64,000 nucleotides of DNA from the NCBI GenBank assembly GCA_937991535.1, contig CALKHN010000079.1, positions 1 to 64,000 of the forward strand, in the 5' to 3' direction. The translations under genes and the position numbers were made by a program. Source of the DNA: an uncultured Sphingobacteriales bacterium. Its GTDB lineage: Bacteria; Bacteroidota; Bacteroidia; Chitinophagales; Chitinophagaceae. Numbering within the stretch: position 1 is the first letter of the stretch; each line of letters begins with the position of its first letter. Shown here piece by piece: positions 9,554-18,064 of this stretch. The notes under the pieces were generated by a model, which did not search any database, had not been told where the DNA came from, and saw only the letters and a list, made by a program, of their open reading frames with translations.

Positions 9554-10468
9554 TTAAGCGGGTATTCTATTACTGGAAAAACTTTCCAGTTCTTCTATTA
9601 CTCTCAAAATTTCTTCATCGCTCCATGCTAAATCCGGGAATAACAGTGGGGGCTTAGGCTTTCCGATATTGATCCCATGTTTTAAAAGCATGGCCCTGTT
9701 AAAGAATGTCCATATGCAAGGGAGCACCTGCTCTATTAGTTTCTGTAAGCGAAGCATAAATGCTATTCCTGTAGCAACCTGGCCGGCCAGGAATTTTTGT
9801 CTTATATCTTTGCATGCGTACCCGAGCAGGTTGTATGTAGTGCCAATAGCTCCGGCGGTGCCGCATAATGCTGCATGACATAACAATTCGTCGGCTCCGC
9901 TAAATAATTTCCAGCCCGGTCCTACGTCATTATGGATATTGCTGATCTCTACCAAATTGAGTGTCGTGAGCTTCATTCCCCTCATATTCTCTATTTTTTT
10001 TAATTGCTGTATCATTTCTTTGTTCATAACAGCATTTCCAATCTGGTAAGGGAAAAAAGGAATTTCTACAGAGGAAGCTATTTTCCGGTAGTGCTCAAGC
10101 GCCATCGCCGGGGACGCAGCATAATAAATGGGTCCCACTGCTGAAATAGCCTGTACGCCGCATTGTTCGGCATGTTTTGCCAGCCTTACCGATTCGTCCG
10201 TATTAAGTGCTCCCACTTGAACCATTACCGGCAAACGATTGTTATTGATCTTTAAAGTTATTTCTGTTATTTCTCGTCGCTGCTTTTCATTGAACAAAAA
10301 GCCCTGGCCGGTTGATCCAAGCAGATACAATCCATCTAAGTCCTGCTCAATCAGCAATTCTATTAATTTCTCAAGCTCTTTTACATTTAGATCGCCATTA
10401 TCAAATACCGGCGTAAACATTGCCGGCCAAACGCCCTGGAAAACTTCCTTAGATAGATTATTATTCAT
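9554..10468 (-). CDS. N-acetylneuraminate lyase-like (DapA/NanA superfamily)
   Basis: A 304-residue TIM-barrel class I aldolase. The carboxylate-binding motif is 'GSTGQGF' (51-57), the catalytic tyrosine is in 'FFPYQI' (Y141) and the Schiff-base lysine is K166 in 'MRGMKLTT'. 'GAIGTTYNLLG' (206-216) matches the 'GGIGSTYNIMG' signature of N-acetylneuraminate lyases rather than dihydrodipicolinate synthases, so a pyruvate-releasing cleavage of a sialic-acid-like 2-keto sugar acid is the best guess. It sits between DUF1097 and the aminotransferase gene in a minus-strand operon. The exact keto acid is unknown; NanA-like members also act on other keto-deoxy sugar acids. Confidence 0.8.
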   Translation of the reverse strand: MNNNLSKEVFQGVWPAMFTPVFDNGDLNVKELEKLIELLIEQDLDGLYLLGSTGQGFLFNEKQRREITEITLKINNNRLPVMVQVGALNTDESVRLAKHAEQCGVQAISAVGPIYYAASPAMALEHYRKIASSVEIPFFPYQIGNAVMNKEMIQQLKKIENMRGMKLTTLNLVEISNIHNDVGPGWKLFSGADELLCHAALCGTAGAIGTTYNLLGYACKDIRQKFLAGQVATGIAFMLRLQKLIEQVLPCIWTFFNRAMLLKHGINIGKPKPPLLFPDLAWSDEEILRVIEELESFSSNRIPA

Positions 10469-10570
10469 ATAAATGTTAAAATTGTTGGGTATGATGATTA
10501 ATATGTACTGTATATATTCTCTGAATTAAATTATGTATGAATTAATCAGGAACTCACCTGCTGTTTTACC

Positions 10571-10599
10571 GGGCACCAGTTCTTCTGAAGAGAGTGCCC
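10571..10599 (-). other. Hairpin between DUF1097 and lyase genes
   Basis: GGGCAC at 10571-10576 pairs with GTGCCC at 10594-10599, with an extra short CTTC/GAAG pairing inside the loop. It lies 24 bases after the DUF1097 stop on the transcribed strand. No run of T follows, so it is not a standard terminator; an mRNA-stabilising or processing hairpin in the operon is possible. Confidence 0.35.
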
Positions 10600-10622
10600 A
10601 ACATGATCTTTTTATTGTTTAA

Positions 10623-11135
10623 TCAGGTGCCACCTTTTTCATAAGCAACTCTCAGTAATACAGTGGTGTACCCATATATCAGCCCTATTAAGGTGTATAA
10701 CAAAATTACAATAGCGGCATGGCTATAGGTGGCTCCTTCAATGTAACTTAAGAAACAAACCATTGCACCCGCACCAATAAATATAGCGGGAATAAAATCC
10801 AAAGGCGGCGCCTTCTCTGCGAATATTACCATGCTAACCAGGATAAATGCTGCTATAGGAACGGAAAAAAATCCTGTATTGCCCAGCTTGCCGGCAAGTT
10901 CAAAGATCAGGCTCGTCATGACTATGCCCGTACCGTATCCCAATAGTGCTTTAAACCCGCCCTTTACATTTGCACCGGCGAGGAAATAAACGGCCCATGC
11001 CTGAAAAGCTATCCATCCATATCCTTTATTGCCTCCCGGAGGCAGCAGCGGACTGAGTAATTGATCAATTACAATAAATGTAAATGCCAGCGTAGCTACA
11101 ATGAACGGAATTGCGATGAATCTTTTTTGTTTCAT
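10623..11135 (-). CDS. DUF1097 family inner-membrane protein
   Basis: A 170-residue protein with about five hydrophobic segments, for example 'FIAIPFIVATLAFTFIVID', 'GWIAFQAWAVYFLAGA' and 'VPIAAFILVSMVIFAE'. The pattern, with 'GWIAFQAWAVYFLAGANVKGG' followed by a glycine-rich segment, fits the DUF1097 family (Escherichia coli YcdZ is a member). The family has no proven function; presence inside a sugar operon suggests uptake or efflux of an intermediate. It is separated from the kinase gene by 61 bases and from the lyase gene by 154 bases. Confidence 0.75.
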   Translation of the reverse strand: MKQKRFIAIPFIVATLAFTFIVIDQLLSPLLPPGGNKGYGWIAFQAWAVYFLAGANVKGGFKALLGYGTGIVMTSLIFELAGKLGNTGFFSVPIAAFILVSMVIFAEKAPPLDFIPAIFIGAGAMVCFLSYIEGATYSHAAIVILLYTLIGLIYGYTTVLLRVAYEKGGT

Positions 11136-11196
11136 TTTGATATCTTTTATGCATTCAAAGAAAAACAGCTAAAGCTTTGATATATGTTCCTCCATT

Positions 11197-12240
11197 TCAT
11201 TTGGATCGTTTCAATAGATTGCTGTAACCAAATTCATCTGCCATAGCTAAACACTGCTTGTAGGGCAATATTCCTTCTGAACACGTAACATGAAATAAAC
11301 AGGACGCCGCAGCACAAACGCCCAGTTTGAGTGCTTCTTTCAGCGGCCAGCATTCGTGTAGACCAAACAATATTCCTGCTGCAAGCGCATCACCTGCACC
11401 GTTGGCGCCTTTGATCAAATGTTCGGGGATCTGTAAGCCTGGCTGAATGATTTCGTGCCCTTCTTTGTGTATAGCTATTAACCCTTTTGGAAAATGTATA
11501 AATATATATTGCCTCAGCCCCATTTTAAAGATCTCTTTTGCTGCCAGGCGGCATTGTTGTATAAAGAGATCGTTTTCATCCCACTCCGATAAGCCGATCC
11601 CTGATAGTTTAGCTGCCTCGTATTCATTGAGGAACAGATAATCTATATAAGGCAACGCATAAGGAACGACCCTGGCAAACCGATCAGAGTCCTCACTTAC
11701 AAGATCAACAGAGGTAAGCATTCCCGCTTTTTTAGCCTGTTTAAGTATCCTGGAGGCGCCGGTTCCTTTCCCGGGTGTGATCTCATCCATTTGATCCAAC
11801 AGAAGCAGGTAGCCAAGATGGAGCATTTTCGTATTGGATAGTGTTAAATCAAAATGATGTTCGTTCAGTAATGCATTTGCTCCACGGTAATGCAGGAAGG
11901 TGCGTCTTCCACTTTCTTTTACCGACATAACAATAGTATGGGAAGTCGGCGCCTGCGTTGTAATATGCAATTTGTCTGCATTGATACCATATCTCCGGCA
12001 GTCTTCTAATATGTGCCGGCCTTCTTCATCGTCACCCAGAAGCCCAAGCGCCTTCAAAGGAAAAGGCGCGGAAAGCTTTCTCAACGCTATTAAGACATTA
12101 TACGCCGAACCACCATTGCTGACATAATTACCCGTTATGTTCACAAGCGACTGTTCAACAGGAAACCTGTCGATTACCTGGATTTTATCCAGGATCCAGC
12201 TTCCGGCCACAAGCATTCCTTTTCTTTCCGGGTTATTCAT
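11197..12240 (-). CDS. PfkB-family carbohydrate kinase
   Basis: A 347-residue ribokinase-fold sugar kinase. The N-terminal substrate-binding signature is seen as 'NGGSAYNVLIALRKL', and the C-terminal ATP/anion-hole signature as 'GANGAGDALAAGILFGL', where the GAGD aspartate is the catalytic base. It would phosphorylate a hydroxyl of a sugar or sugar phosphate. In the operon it lies between a Gfo/Idh dehydrogenase and DUF1097, and an aldolase is encoded two genes upstream, so a 6-phosphate to 1,6-bisphosphate step as in LacC/AgaZ-type pathways is one reading. Substrate cannot be read from sequence. Confidence 0.85.
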   Translation of the reverse strand: MNNPERKGMLVAGSWILDKIQVIDRFPVEQSLVNITGNYVSNGGSAYNVLIALRKLSAPFPLKALGLLGDDEEGRHILEDCRRYGINADKLHITTQAPTSHTIVMSVKESGRRTFLHYRGANALLNEHHFDLTLSNTKMLHLGYLLLLDQMDEITPGKGTGASRILKQAKKAGMLTSVDLVSEDSDRFARVVPYALPYIDYLFLNEYEAAKLSGIGLSEWDENDLFIQQCRLAAKEIFKMGLRQYIFIHFPKGLIAIHKEGHEIIQPGLQIPEHLIKGANGAGDALAAGILFGLHECWPLKEALKLGVCAAASCLFHVTCSEGILPYKQCLAMADEFGYSNLLKRSK

Positions 12241-12308
12241 AAAGTATTCGACTATTTGATACTTCTATGTGAATAATTTTATTCATACCTGTCATTTCCT
12301 TTACTGGG

Positions 12309-13433
12309 TTAAGAGATACGAACCGCAGCCTCCGTTATTTGGGATTGGAGTGCGGCTTGAAAAAGCTCGTGGCTCATCACTGCTTCCTCCGGTGTTACGC
12401 AACCAAACCTGTCGTTCAGAAATCCCTCTCTTTCTGCAACAAATGCTGCAAACATTTGCATAAAGCAATCAGGGAAACCTGCTTCAAAAATCCCCCCCGT
12501 TATGCACTCAAAAGGCATCTGGAAACCAAGATCTGCCCGCTTCCACCATTGCTCTTTTCCATTTTCGAATACCCAAAGTGCTTTCATATCCTTTGTACTA
12601 TAGCGCACTCCTCCATTTGTTCCGTAAACTTCTATATACCAGGTATTCGTTTCTCCGGGTGCCAACCTTTTCACGTCCAGTTGCATTGGTACTTCGTTGC
12701 CCTCAATTACAACCTTTGTACTGAGGGTAGCATTGTTCCATGTGTCACACTCCGCACGACCGCCTTTTCCATCGGGGCGGCTTGTTATAATTTTTTGTAA
12801 TTGCGCATATACCTGCACCGGCTTCCATCCCAGGCGAAGCGGAATATGCAATGCGTGCATCCCCAGGTCTCCCATTACCCCAACTGCTCCACAATACGTC
12901 GACTGACGTTTCCAGTTAACAGGCTTTTCGGGATCCATATCGCTTGAATGCAAAAAGCCCGCTTTGATCTCAAAGATTTTCCCCAGTCTTCCTGAAGTCA
13001 CTTCCCTGATCACCCTTTGTGGCCCCGGTAAAAATGGTAGCTCCGAACTGCAGCGAACGAACCTTCCTCTTTTTTGAGCTTCGGATAATATTATTTTTGA
13101 AGCAGGTAAATCTATTCCAAATGGCTTTTCGCCAAGCAGGTCCTTACCTGCCTTTAAAATGTCTGTATATACCTGCTGGTGTAAATGATGCGGAACGGCA
13201 GCATAAACAACATCTACCAGCTCACTATTGATCAACTCCTTGTAGTCTTTGGTGAACAATGTGACAGTTGGAACCTGCCGGTACCACTCTAAAGCTTCTT
13301 CATTTAAATCGCATACAGCGGTAAGTTGTGCTTCTACGGGAAAGTTCTTCAGCGCAAACCATCTTCCAAAAGCGCTGGCCGCTTCCCTACCCATTAACCC
13401 ACCTCCAATAACGCCAATCTTTATTTGCTTCAT
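12309..13433 (-). CDS. Gfo/Idh/MocA-family oxidoreductase
   Basis: The start at 13433 gives 'MKQIKIGVIGGGLMG', placing the Rossmann glycine motif GxGxxG-type right at the N-terminus as usual; an upstream in-frame ATG at 13484 adds 17 non-family residues. 'LLGEKPFGIDL' is the EKP motif that binds cofactor and catalytic lysine in this family. The C-terminal part is the usual alpha/beta substrate domain, giving 374 residues in total. It likely oxidises or reduces a sugar hydroxyl with NAD(P). It is the second member of this family in the operon (the other is at 16114-17184), and the two are clearly different in sequence. Confidence 0.87.
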   Translation of the reverse strand: MKQIKIGVIGGGLMGREAASAFGRWFALKNFPVEAQLTAVCDLNEEALEWYRQVPTVTLFTKDYKELINSELVDVVYAAVPHHLHQQVYTDILKAGKDLLGEKPFGIDLPASKIILSEAQKRGRFVRCSSELPFLPGPQRVIREVTSGRLGKIFEIKAGFLHSSDMDPEKPVNWKRQSTYCGAVGVMGDLGMHALHIPLRLGWKPVQVYAQLQKIITSRPDGKGGRAECDTWNNATLSTKVVIEGNEVPMQLDVKRLAPGETNTWYIEVYGTNGGVRYSTKDMKALWVFENGKEQWWKRADLGFQMPFECITGGIFEAGFPDCFMQMFAAFVAEREGFLNDRFGCVTPEEAVMSHELFQAALQSQITEAAVRIS

Positions 13434-13538
13434 CTGTATATGTATAGTTTGGTTTTGTTCAAATACCGCTTTTGTATAAAACATTTATTCCCTTGTGTAA
13501 CCGTATGATGTTTATAATAACCGGTATTTAAAGTTTCA

Positions 13539-14369
13539 TCACTTTAGTAAATATTCCACCTCTTCAGGCCGCGCATCTTCATGTACTATTGCCATCAGGG
13601 CGCGTGTCATGCCTTTAGGGTTAGTGTGTTGGACCACATTTCGCCCGTATACGATCCCCCTGATCCCCTGTTGCATCAATTCGTAAGTTCTTTGCAAAAT
13701 TTCCTGATTGCCGGCTTTGCCGCCTCCGCGTACCAACACCGGGATATCGCCGGCCACCTCCACAACGCGATGGTAATCTTTCACATCATTTGTAGGGTCT
13801 GCCTTAATAATATCAGCTCCCAGTTCAATGCCCTGCCGCACAAGCGGAATGATTTTTTCAGGATCACCATCTACCATATACCCCCCCGCTTCGTTATTCG
13901 GGCGAAACGCTAAAGGTTCTATCATCAGAGGCATTCCAAACCGGTCTGTATCAGGTTTTATTTTCAGTATATTTTGAATGCACTGATCGGTAATTTCCGG
14001 TTCATCCGGTATGTTGAATAAGTTTACTACAACACAAACTGCGTCCAGACGAAGGGCTTGTTCCACAGGGTGGGCTATCATCCGGCTAAATAAAGTACGG
14101 GGTAATTTGTTTCCGTAAACATTTGCAGTATCTACCCGTAAAATAAATGATGGCTTTTCCTTCCCGGGAATGCTTTGCAGGTACTTTGCCTGACCGGCGG
14201 TGAGTTGAATAGCGTCCGGGGCAGCATCTGCCAGCAGGTGAACAACGTTTTGCATATTTTCTATACCCTGTAAAAAAATATGTTCATTAAAGAAGCCATG
14301 ATCCACTGCTACATCAAAACAATTTCCCGATTTGCTGTTAAAAAGACGATTTATTCGATATGATTTCAT
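13539..14369 (-). CDS. Class I (DeoC/FbaB/LacD-type) aldolase
   Basis: A 276-residue TIM barrel. 'FDVAVDHGFF' near the N-terminus and 'GADIIKADPTND' with a lysine at the Schiff-base position are typical of the DhnA/FbaB and LacD class I aldolases; 'VRGGGKAG' and 'GIVYGRNVVQ' are phosphate-binding loops. It would split a ketose (bis)phosphate into two trioses, or act on a related keto sugar. Its start overlaps the end of the deacetylase gene by 32 bases, so translation of the two is linked. Tagatose- or fructose-bisphosphate are candidate substrates given the PfkB kinase encoded nearby. Confidence 0.8.
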   Translation of the reverse strand: MKSYRINRLFNSKSGNCFDVAVDHGFFNEHIFLQGIENMQNVVHLLADAAPDAIQLTAGQAKYLQSIPGKEKPSFILRVDTANVYGNKLPRTLFSRMIAHPVEQALRLDAVCVVVNLFNIPDEPEITDQCIQNILKIKPDTDRFGMPLMIEPLAFRPNNEAGGYMVDGDPEKIIPLVRQGIELGADIIKADPTNDVKDYHRVVEVAGDIPVLVRGGGKAGNQEILQRTYELMQQGIRGIVYGRNVVQHTNPKGMTRALMAIVHEDARPEEVEYLLK

Positions 14370-15156
14370 TTCCCAACGTGTTTGCTAAATTCAATGACTC
14401 CTTTACAAGAATGCCAAGCTCCTGTGACAGTAAATTATTTTTTGGAAAGGCATGACCCAAGTGCTGCCTGAACCCTTCGCCAAAGGGAACGCCTGCATCA
14501 GCTCCGCGTTTAGCGGCAAAACGGCGCATGGCATGTATATATTCATCCATGCCATGATGGGTTCTCAGCCATTCTCTTTGAGAAGCGTGACAGGCGAGCA
14601 TTTCTTCCTTGATTGATATTTTGCCGGAAATATCAACGATCATTCCAGGGCTTATCTCCTGCCCGTACTTGTCTCTTCCTTCCATTGCATCCACATAATA
14701 GAGGTGGGGGGTATGAAAAAAGGGAGGAGATCCGGTCTCTATATTTTTTATCCCGGCACTGAAGCATGCTGTTCGAACGAGTTTGGAGGTTGTTTCATGA
14801 TCCACCATATAACAATCGGGACTCATGGTAAAGACCATGCCTGGTTGCATTTTCCGTATCAGCTCAATTACTTTGATAAGGGTAGGCTTATCATATGAGA
14901 TAAAAATATCTTCACATTCCAGGCAATGATAGCTGGCGCCAAGCAGCGATGCAGCATTCGCAGCTTCGTCTTTTCGAATGTGGCTAATCTCTTCCCTGCT
15001 TAATAAAGCAGTGCCGCAATCCCCTGGTGTCATCGTTGCCAATCCTATCTGCCATCCCCTATCTTTTAACAATGCCAGTGAGCCGGCGCAGGTTAATTCC
15101 GCATCATCGGGGTGGGCGACTATTGCCAATGCTGTATTTTTTTCTTTTAAGCTCAT
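14338..15156 (-). CDS. PIG-L (LmbE-like) zinc N-deacetylase
   Basis: The zinc-binding 'AHPDDAE' motif is seen near the N-terminus and the second ligand in 'YMVDHETTSKLV', both typical of PIG-L family N-deacetylases acting on GlcNAc-type groups. 'GEGFRQHLGHAFP' near the C-terminus is a common ending of the carbohydrate-operon subgroup. I place the start at the ATG 15156; an in-frame TTG at 15174 would overlap the upstream stop by 4 bases and cannot be excluded. In several Bacteroidota a NagB-like domain is fused to a PIG-L domain in one protein; here the two are adjacent, coupled genes, which supports a shared amino-sugar substrate. Confidence 0.83.
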   Translation of the reverse strand: MSLKEKNTALAIVAHPDDAELTCAGSLALLKDRGWQIGLATMTPGDCGTALLSREEISHIRKDEAANAASLLGASYHCLECEDIFISYDKPTLIKVIELIRKMQPGMVFTMSPDCYMVDHETTSKLVRTACFSAGIKNIETGSPPFFHTPHLYYVDAMEGRDKYGQEISPGMIVDISGKISIKEEMLACHASQREWLRTHHGMDEYIHAMRRFAAKRGADAGVPFGEGFRQHLGHAFPKNNLLSQELGILVKESLNLANTLGNEIISNKSSF

Positions 15157-15170
15157 TACAGAATCTGTAT

Positions 15171-16103
15171 TCAATGCATTTCAACTGTTATTTCCTTGAG
15201 TGCCGGTCTATAGTAGTGGAATTCTACGTTTGGATGTCCTGCTAATATTGACATAGGAACTGAAGTATCTTCTATTTTTTTTGAGATCATGAAAGCTGTA
15301 AGCCTCATCCCAAATGGGTTGTCATGATTTCCCGCCTGCCATATAGAAACCTTTTCTGCTTTCCATGTTTCTTTGGGACCCACCGTGAATGCGTGCATGG
15401 GAACGTTCTGGATATAACCGTTGCTGGACGTTCGGGCATTTTGCATTATAGTTATGGGATGCAACTCAACTTTTCTTGCGGGCAATAACCTATACTCATC
15501 AGGAGAAGGCGGCGCATCTTTATATATACCTTCTCTTTTAAACGGATCATTAAAAGCCCAGTGCTTTGCGTCGCCCTGACCGCCCAGCATTACTTTGCAT
15601 CGCACTTCATCGAAACTATTGCTGTAGCGCTCCAGGTTTTTATCACCCGGATAAAAGATATGCTCCCTGGGCATTAATAAATGGGGATTGATCTTGCTGA
15701 ACATCAGTTCCAGGTTTGTACGTGCAAAGGACAGCGGATGTGATTCGTTGACGGCGATGTCTTCTATGCACCATTCGTCCATTCCCCAGAAATATGCGTT
15801 TTTTAATGACAGCTCCAACTCGTTTACAAGGCGTGCTACCAGTGGTAATTGTTCCGTAGGTCCGATAGGTCCGCAAATTCCCGTCGGGCTCGACGGGGTA
15901 GCACTCTTCCAGGCTGTAATATATTGTAGGGCGGCTGCTAAATAAAGATCTTCGAGCGTATCGTGAAGCATCACCTTAAACCCGGGACGTTCGAGTTCTT
16001 CAATATCTTTAATACTTAATCTGGCTGCATCTCTGAGAATTTCATCATCCAGTGTGGTATAATCCCACCAGTCGCTGGCAAGCATGCTTTGTTTTCTGTT
16101 CAT
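15171..16103 (-). CDS. NagB-like glucosamine-6-phosphate deaminase/isomerase homologue
   Basis: A 310-residue protein of the NagB/RpiA/SugarP isomerase fold. 'GMDEW' corresponds to the 'NMDEY' motif of NagB, 'GPIGPTEQLPLV' to the phosphate loop, and 'GGQGDAKHWAFNDP' to 'GIGPNGHIAFNEP'. Changes in these motifs (Q and D for canonical residues, W for I) mean the reaction may differ from simple GlcN-6-P deamination. It is the second gene of the operon, 10 bases after the first, and overlaps or abuts the PIG-L gene. Confidence 0.78.
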   Translation of the reverse strand: MNRKQSMLASDWWDYTTLDDEILRDAARLSIKDIEELERPGFKVMLHDTLEDLYLAAALQYITAWKSATPSSPTGICGPIGPTEQLPLVARLVNELELSLKNAYFWGMDEWCIEDIAVNESHPLSFARTNLELMFSKINPHLLMPREHIFYPGDKNLERYSNSFDEVRCKVMLGGQGDAKHWAFNDPFKREGIYKDAPPSPDEYRLLPARKVELHPITIMQNARTSSNGYIQNVPMHAFTVGPKETWKAEKVSIWQAGNHDNPFGMRLTAFMISKKIEDTSVPMSILAGHPNVEFHYYRPALKEITVEMH

Positions 16104-16113
16104 GAACCTTATT

Positions 16114-17184
16114 TTATAATGTTACTACCTTTCCTGTTTTTACAGATTCATCACATGCAAAGGCAATCCGGAGGCTGTTCAGCGCATCATTGAGATGCTG
16201 TGATAAATCTATATCTTCCCGGATCGCACTTAAAAAGTATAGCTGCTCCCTCCGGCAGAGTTCATGATGGTCAGGTTCATCCGTCAGGTCAACCCATTCG
16301 TCACTCCGGGAAAATTTGTCGTTAGCGTCTAATTCCGCATGATGTATTAAAAGAGATTCTGTTTTAGTATGCGCCTCAATAGAATCTGATTTCCCCGACT
16401 GGCTTGCTTCTTTTGCCGCAATGGATACAGATCCGTAGGGTCCAAAAACATCTTTTACAAAAAAGGCCGTTTCACTGACCATTGGGCCCCATCCTGCTTC
16501 ATACCACCCTACGGAACCATCAGCAAAACGGATCTGTAATTGTCCATAGTTGTAATTATCAGCAGGAATTTCTTTTGACAAATTGGCGCCAATGGCATAT
16601 ACCTGAGTAGGTTTTGATTCCGCCATCTGGCACATTACATCAATGTAATGAACGCCGCAATCCACGATCGGGCTAAGGCTTGCCATCAGGTTACGATGAA
16701 GGGTCCACATTGCACCGTCGCTTTGTTGATTGAGGTTCATTCTCATCACCAGCGGCTTTCCAAGCGTTTTGGCTTTTTCTATGAATTTTTGCCAGGATGG
16801 ATGGTGCCTCAGAATATATCCTACAACCACCTTACGTTTTGTTTTTTCCGCTTGCGAAAGCACTCTTTTTGCCCCCTCTACGGTACTGGCAATGGGTTTC
16901 TCAACAAAAATATTACAACCCTGTTTCATCGCTTTGATGGCAAATGGTTCGTGCGTGTCAGGATAAGTTGAAATACAAACGGCATCTGGTTGAGTGGAAT
17001 GGAGGGCTTTTTCAAAATTGTCAAATAAGGGATATTTTCCTCCTAAAAGCTGATTCAGTTGTTGTTTGCTATTCCCTCTTGAAACTAAACCGCAAATTTC
17101 AAATCCGTCGGATTCATGATATGCTTTGGCGTGTGAGCTGCCCATGTTGCCACACCCAACCACCAGTACACGAATAGGCTTCAT
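16114..17184 (-). CDS. Gfo/Idh/MocA-family oxidoreductase (first gene of operon)
   Basis: A 356-residue NAD(P)-dependent dehydrogenase. The N-terminus 'RVLVVGCGNMGSSHAKAY' is the Rossmann dinucleotide motif and 'NIFVEKPIAST' holds the catalytic EKP lysine. 'DCGVHYIDVMCQM' is the conserved helix with the active-site histidine. It starts the nine-gene minus-strand run; gaps between the following genes are short, with several overlaps, so one transcript from a promoter in 17185-17400 is expected. The substrate is unknown; a sugar or N-acyl amino sugar is likely from the neighbours. Confidence 0.87.
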   Translation of the reverse strand: MKPIRVLVVGCGNMGSSHAKAYHESDGFEICGLVSRGNSKQQLNQLLGGKYPLFDNFEKALHSTQPDAVCISTYPDTHEPFAIKAMKQGCNIFVEKPIASTVEGAKRVLSQAEKTKRKVVVGYILRHHPSWQKFIEKAKTLGKPLVMRMNLNQQSDGAMWTLHRNLMASLSPIVDCGVHYIDVMCQMAESKPTQVYAIGANLSKEIPADNYNYGQLQIRFADGSVGWYEAGWGPMVSETAFFVKDVFGPYGSVSIAAKEASQSGKSDSIEAHTKTESLLIHHAELDANDKFSRSDEWVDLTDEPDHHELCRREQLYFLSAIREDIDLSQHLNDALNSLRIAFACDESVKTGKVVTL

Positions 17185-17293
17185 TTTTTACCTGTTTATT
17201 TGAATTAAAATGTTTTACGCTAACACACAATTCCACTCTTTTTCCAGTTACACCTAGAAAGATAACTTTGAGTATACAGCACTTGGTTCTCAT

Positions 17294-17314
17294 TGTACTC
17301 CTCAATAGAGTACA
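17294..17314. promoter_or_regulatory. Inverted repeat, putative operator 1 of the sugar operon
   Basis: TGTACTC at 17294-17300 and GAGTACA at 17308-17314 form a perfect 7-base inverted repeat with a 7-base spacer, 110 bases before the first gene of the minus-strand operon. It shares the GTAC core with the second repeat 30 bases further upstream. This is a candidate repressor or activator site; the regulator is not identified in the window. Confidence 0.5.
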
Positions 17315-17343
17315 GATTTTATGAAAATATTTTTTTATAAAAA

Positions 17344-17365
17344 AGTACATTTGTATATATGTACT
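17344..17365. promoter_or_regulatory. Inverted repeat, putative operator 2
   Basis: AGTACAT at 17344-17350 and ATGTACT at 17359-17365 form a perfect 7-base inverted repeat with an 8-base spacer. The GTAC cores are 16 bases apart, against 15 in the neighbouring repeat. On the + strand the same stretch contains TACATTTG (17346-17353), which fits the Bacteroidota -7 consensus TAnnTTTG; it could have served the dead AraC gene that follows. Confidence 0.45.
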
Positions 17366-17566
17366 ACATATCGAAGATAAACAATATTTTGAATAATCCA
17401 AGATTTATGATTAGAAGAAAGTAAGAAAGTATGTATGTTTTACTGATTTGTTCGGTTGTTACAGGATACAATGATGGTATGATCGCCGATTTTTCGATAT
17501 AAAAAGTATATTATTCAATATCAAAATGAGATTGTTAAAAACAGAATAACTCCTTTTATAAATGAA

Positions 17567-18021
17567 ATGGTGCATATTGAAATGCGTGAGCAACCGTTTT
17601 TCTGGTCGCCCTTTCAGCGGCAGCCATCTCTCCATGTTCACCCCGAATTTCAGTTAACCGTTATTGTTAGGGTATTGAAAAAGAATTGTAGGCAACAGCA
17701 TAGAAAGCTTTGAGCCGGAAGATATGGAATTTCTCATCTAATGTTCCCCATGTTTGGCTTAGTGATCCTGTATTTTACCAGGAGGGCGTTCAATTGCAGT
17801 CGAAAGTAATTATAGCCTATTGTAATCCTAAGGTTTTTTACCAAATATTTCCCCAAAGCCAAAAAGTCGGTCTACCGCCTTACCATTGATTTCGGAGGGA
17901 TGGAGATAAAACATAATCCGTGCATGTCACCACCCTTTAGACCGTAGAGGCACTGGTAGGTACACAAGGTGATCGCGTGATGAATTTACCTGTACTAGCC
18001 TGCCCTTCAAATTTAAAGTAA
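17567..18021 (+). pseudogene. Decayed AraC-family regulator, DNA-binding domain missing
   Basis: Three pieces in different frames read as one AraC-type protein. From the ATG at 17567: 'MREQPFFWSPFQRQPSLHVH' then 'PEFQLTVIV' (cupin-type sensor domain). After a frame change: 'NVPHVWLSDPVFYQEGVQ' and 'SKVIIAYCNPKVFYQIF'. After further breaks: 'GMEIKHNP' and 'ALVGTQGDRVMNL', which matches the linker helices of this group. Several stops and frameshifts interrupt it. The C-terminal double helix-turn-helix (about 100 residues) is absent: the next gene, dnaE2, begins within 80 bases. It was probably the divergent regulator of the sugar operon. Confidence 0.72.
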
Positions 18022-18064
18022 TAACCCTCAACCCCTTATAAATAATGCTAATTAAATTAACACA

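Noticed and set aside
9554..10468. Dihydrodipicolinate synthase (lysine synthesis)
   Set aside because: The 'GxIGxTYNxxG' signature and sugar-operon context fit the N-acetylneuraminate lyase branch better.
17459..17641. 60-codon minus-strand frame
   Set aside because: It is antisense to the sensor-domain piece of the AraC remnant, which explains the sequence better.
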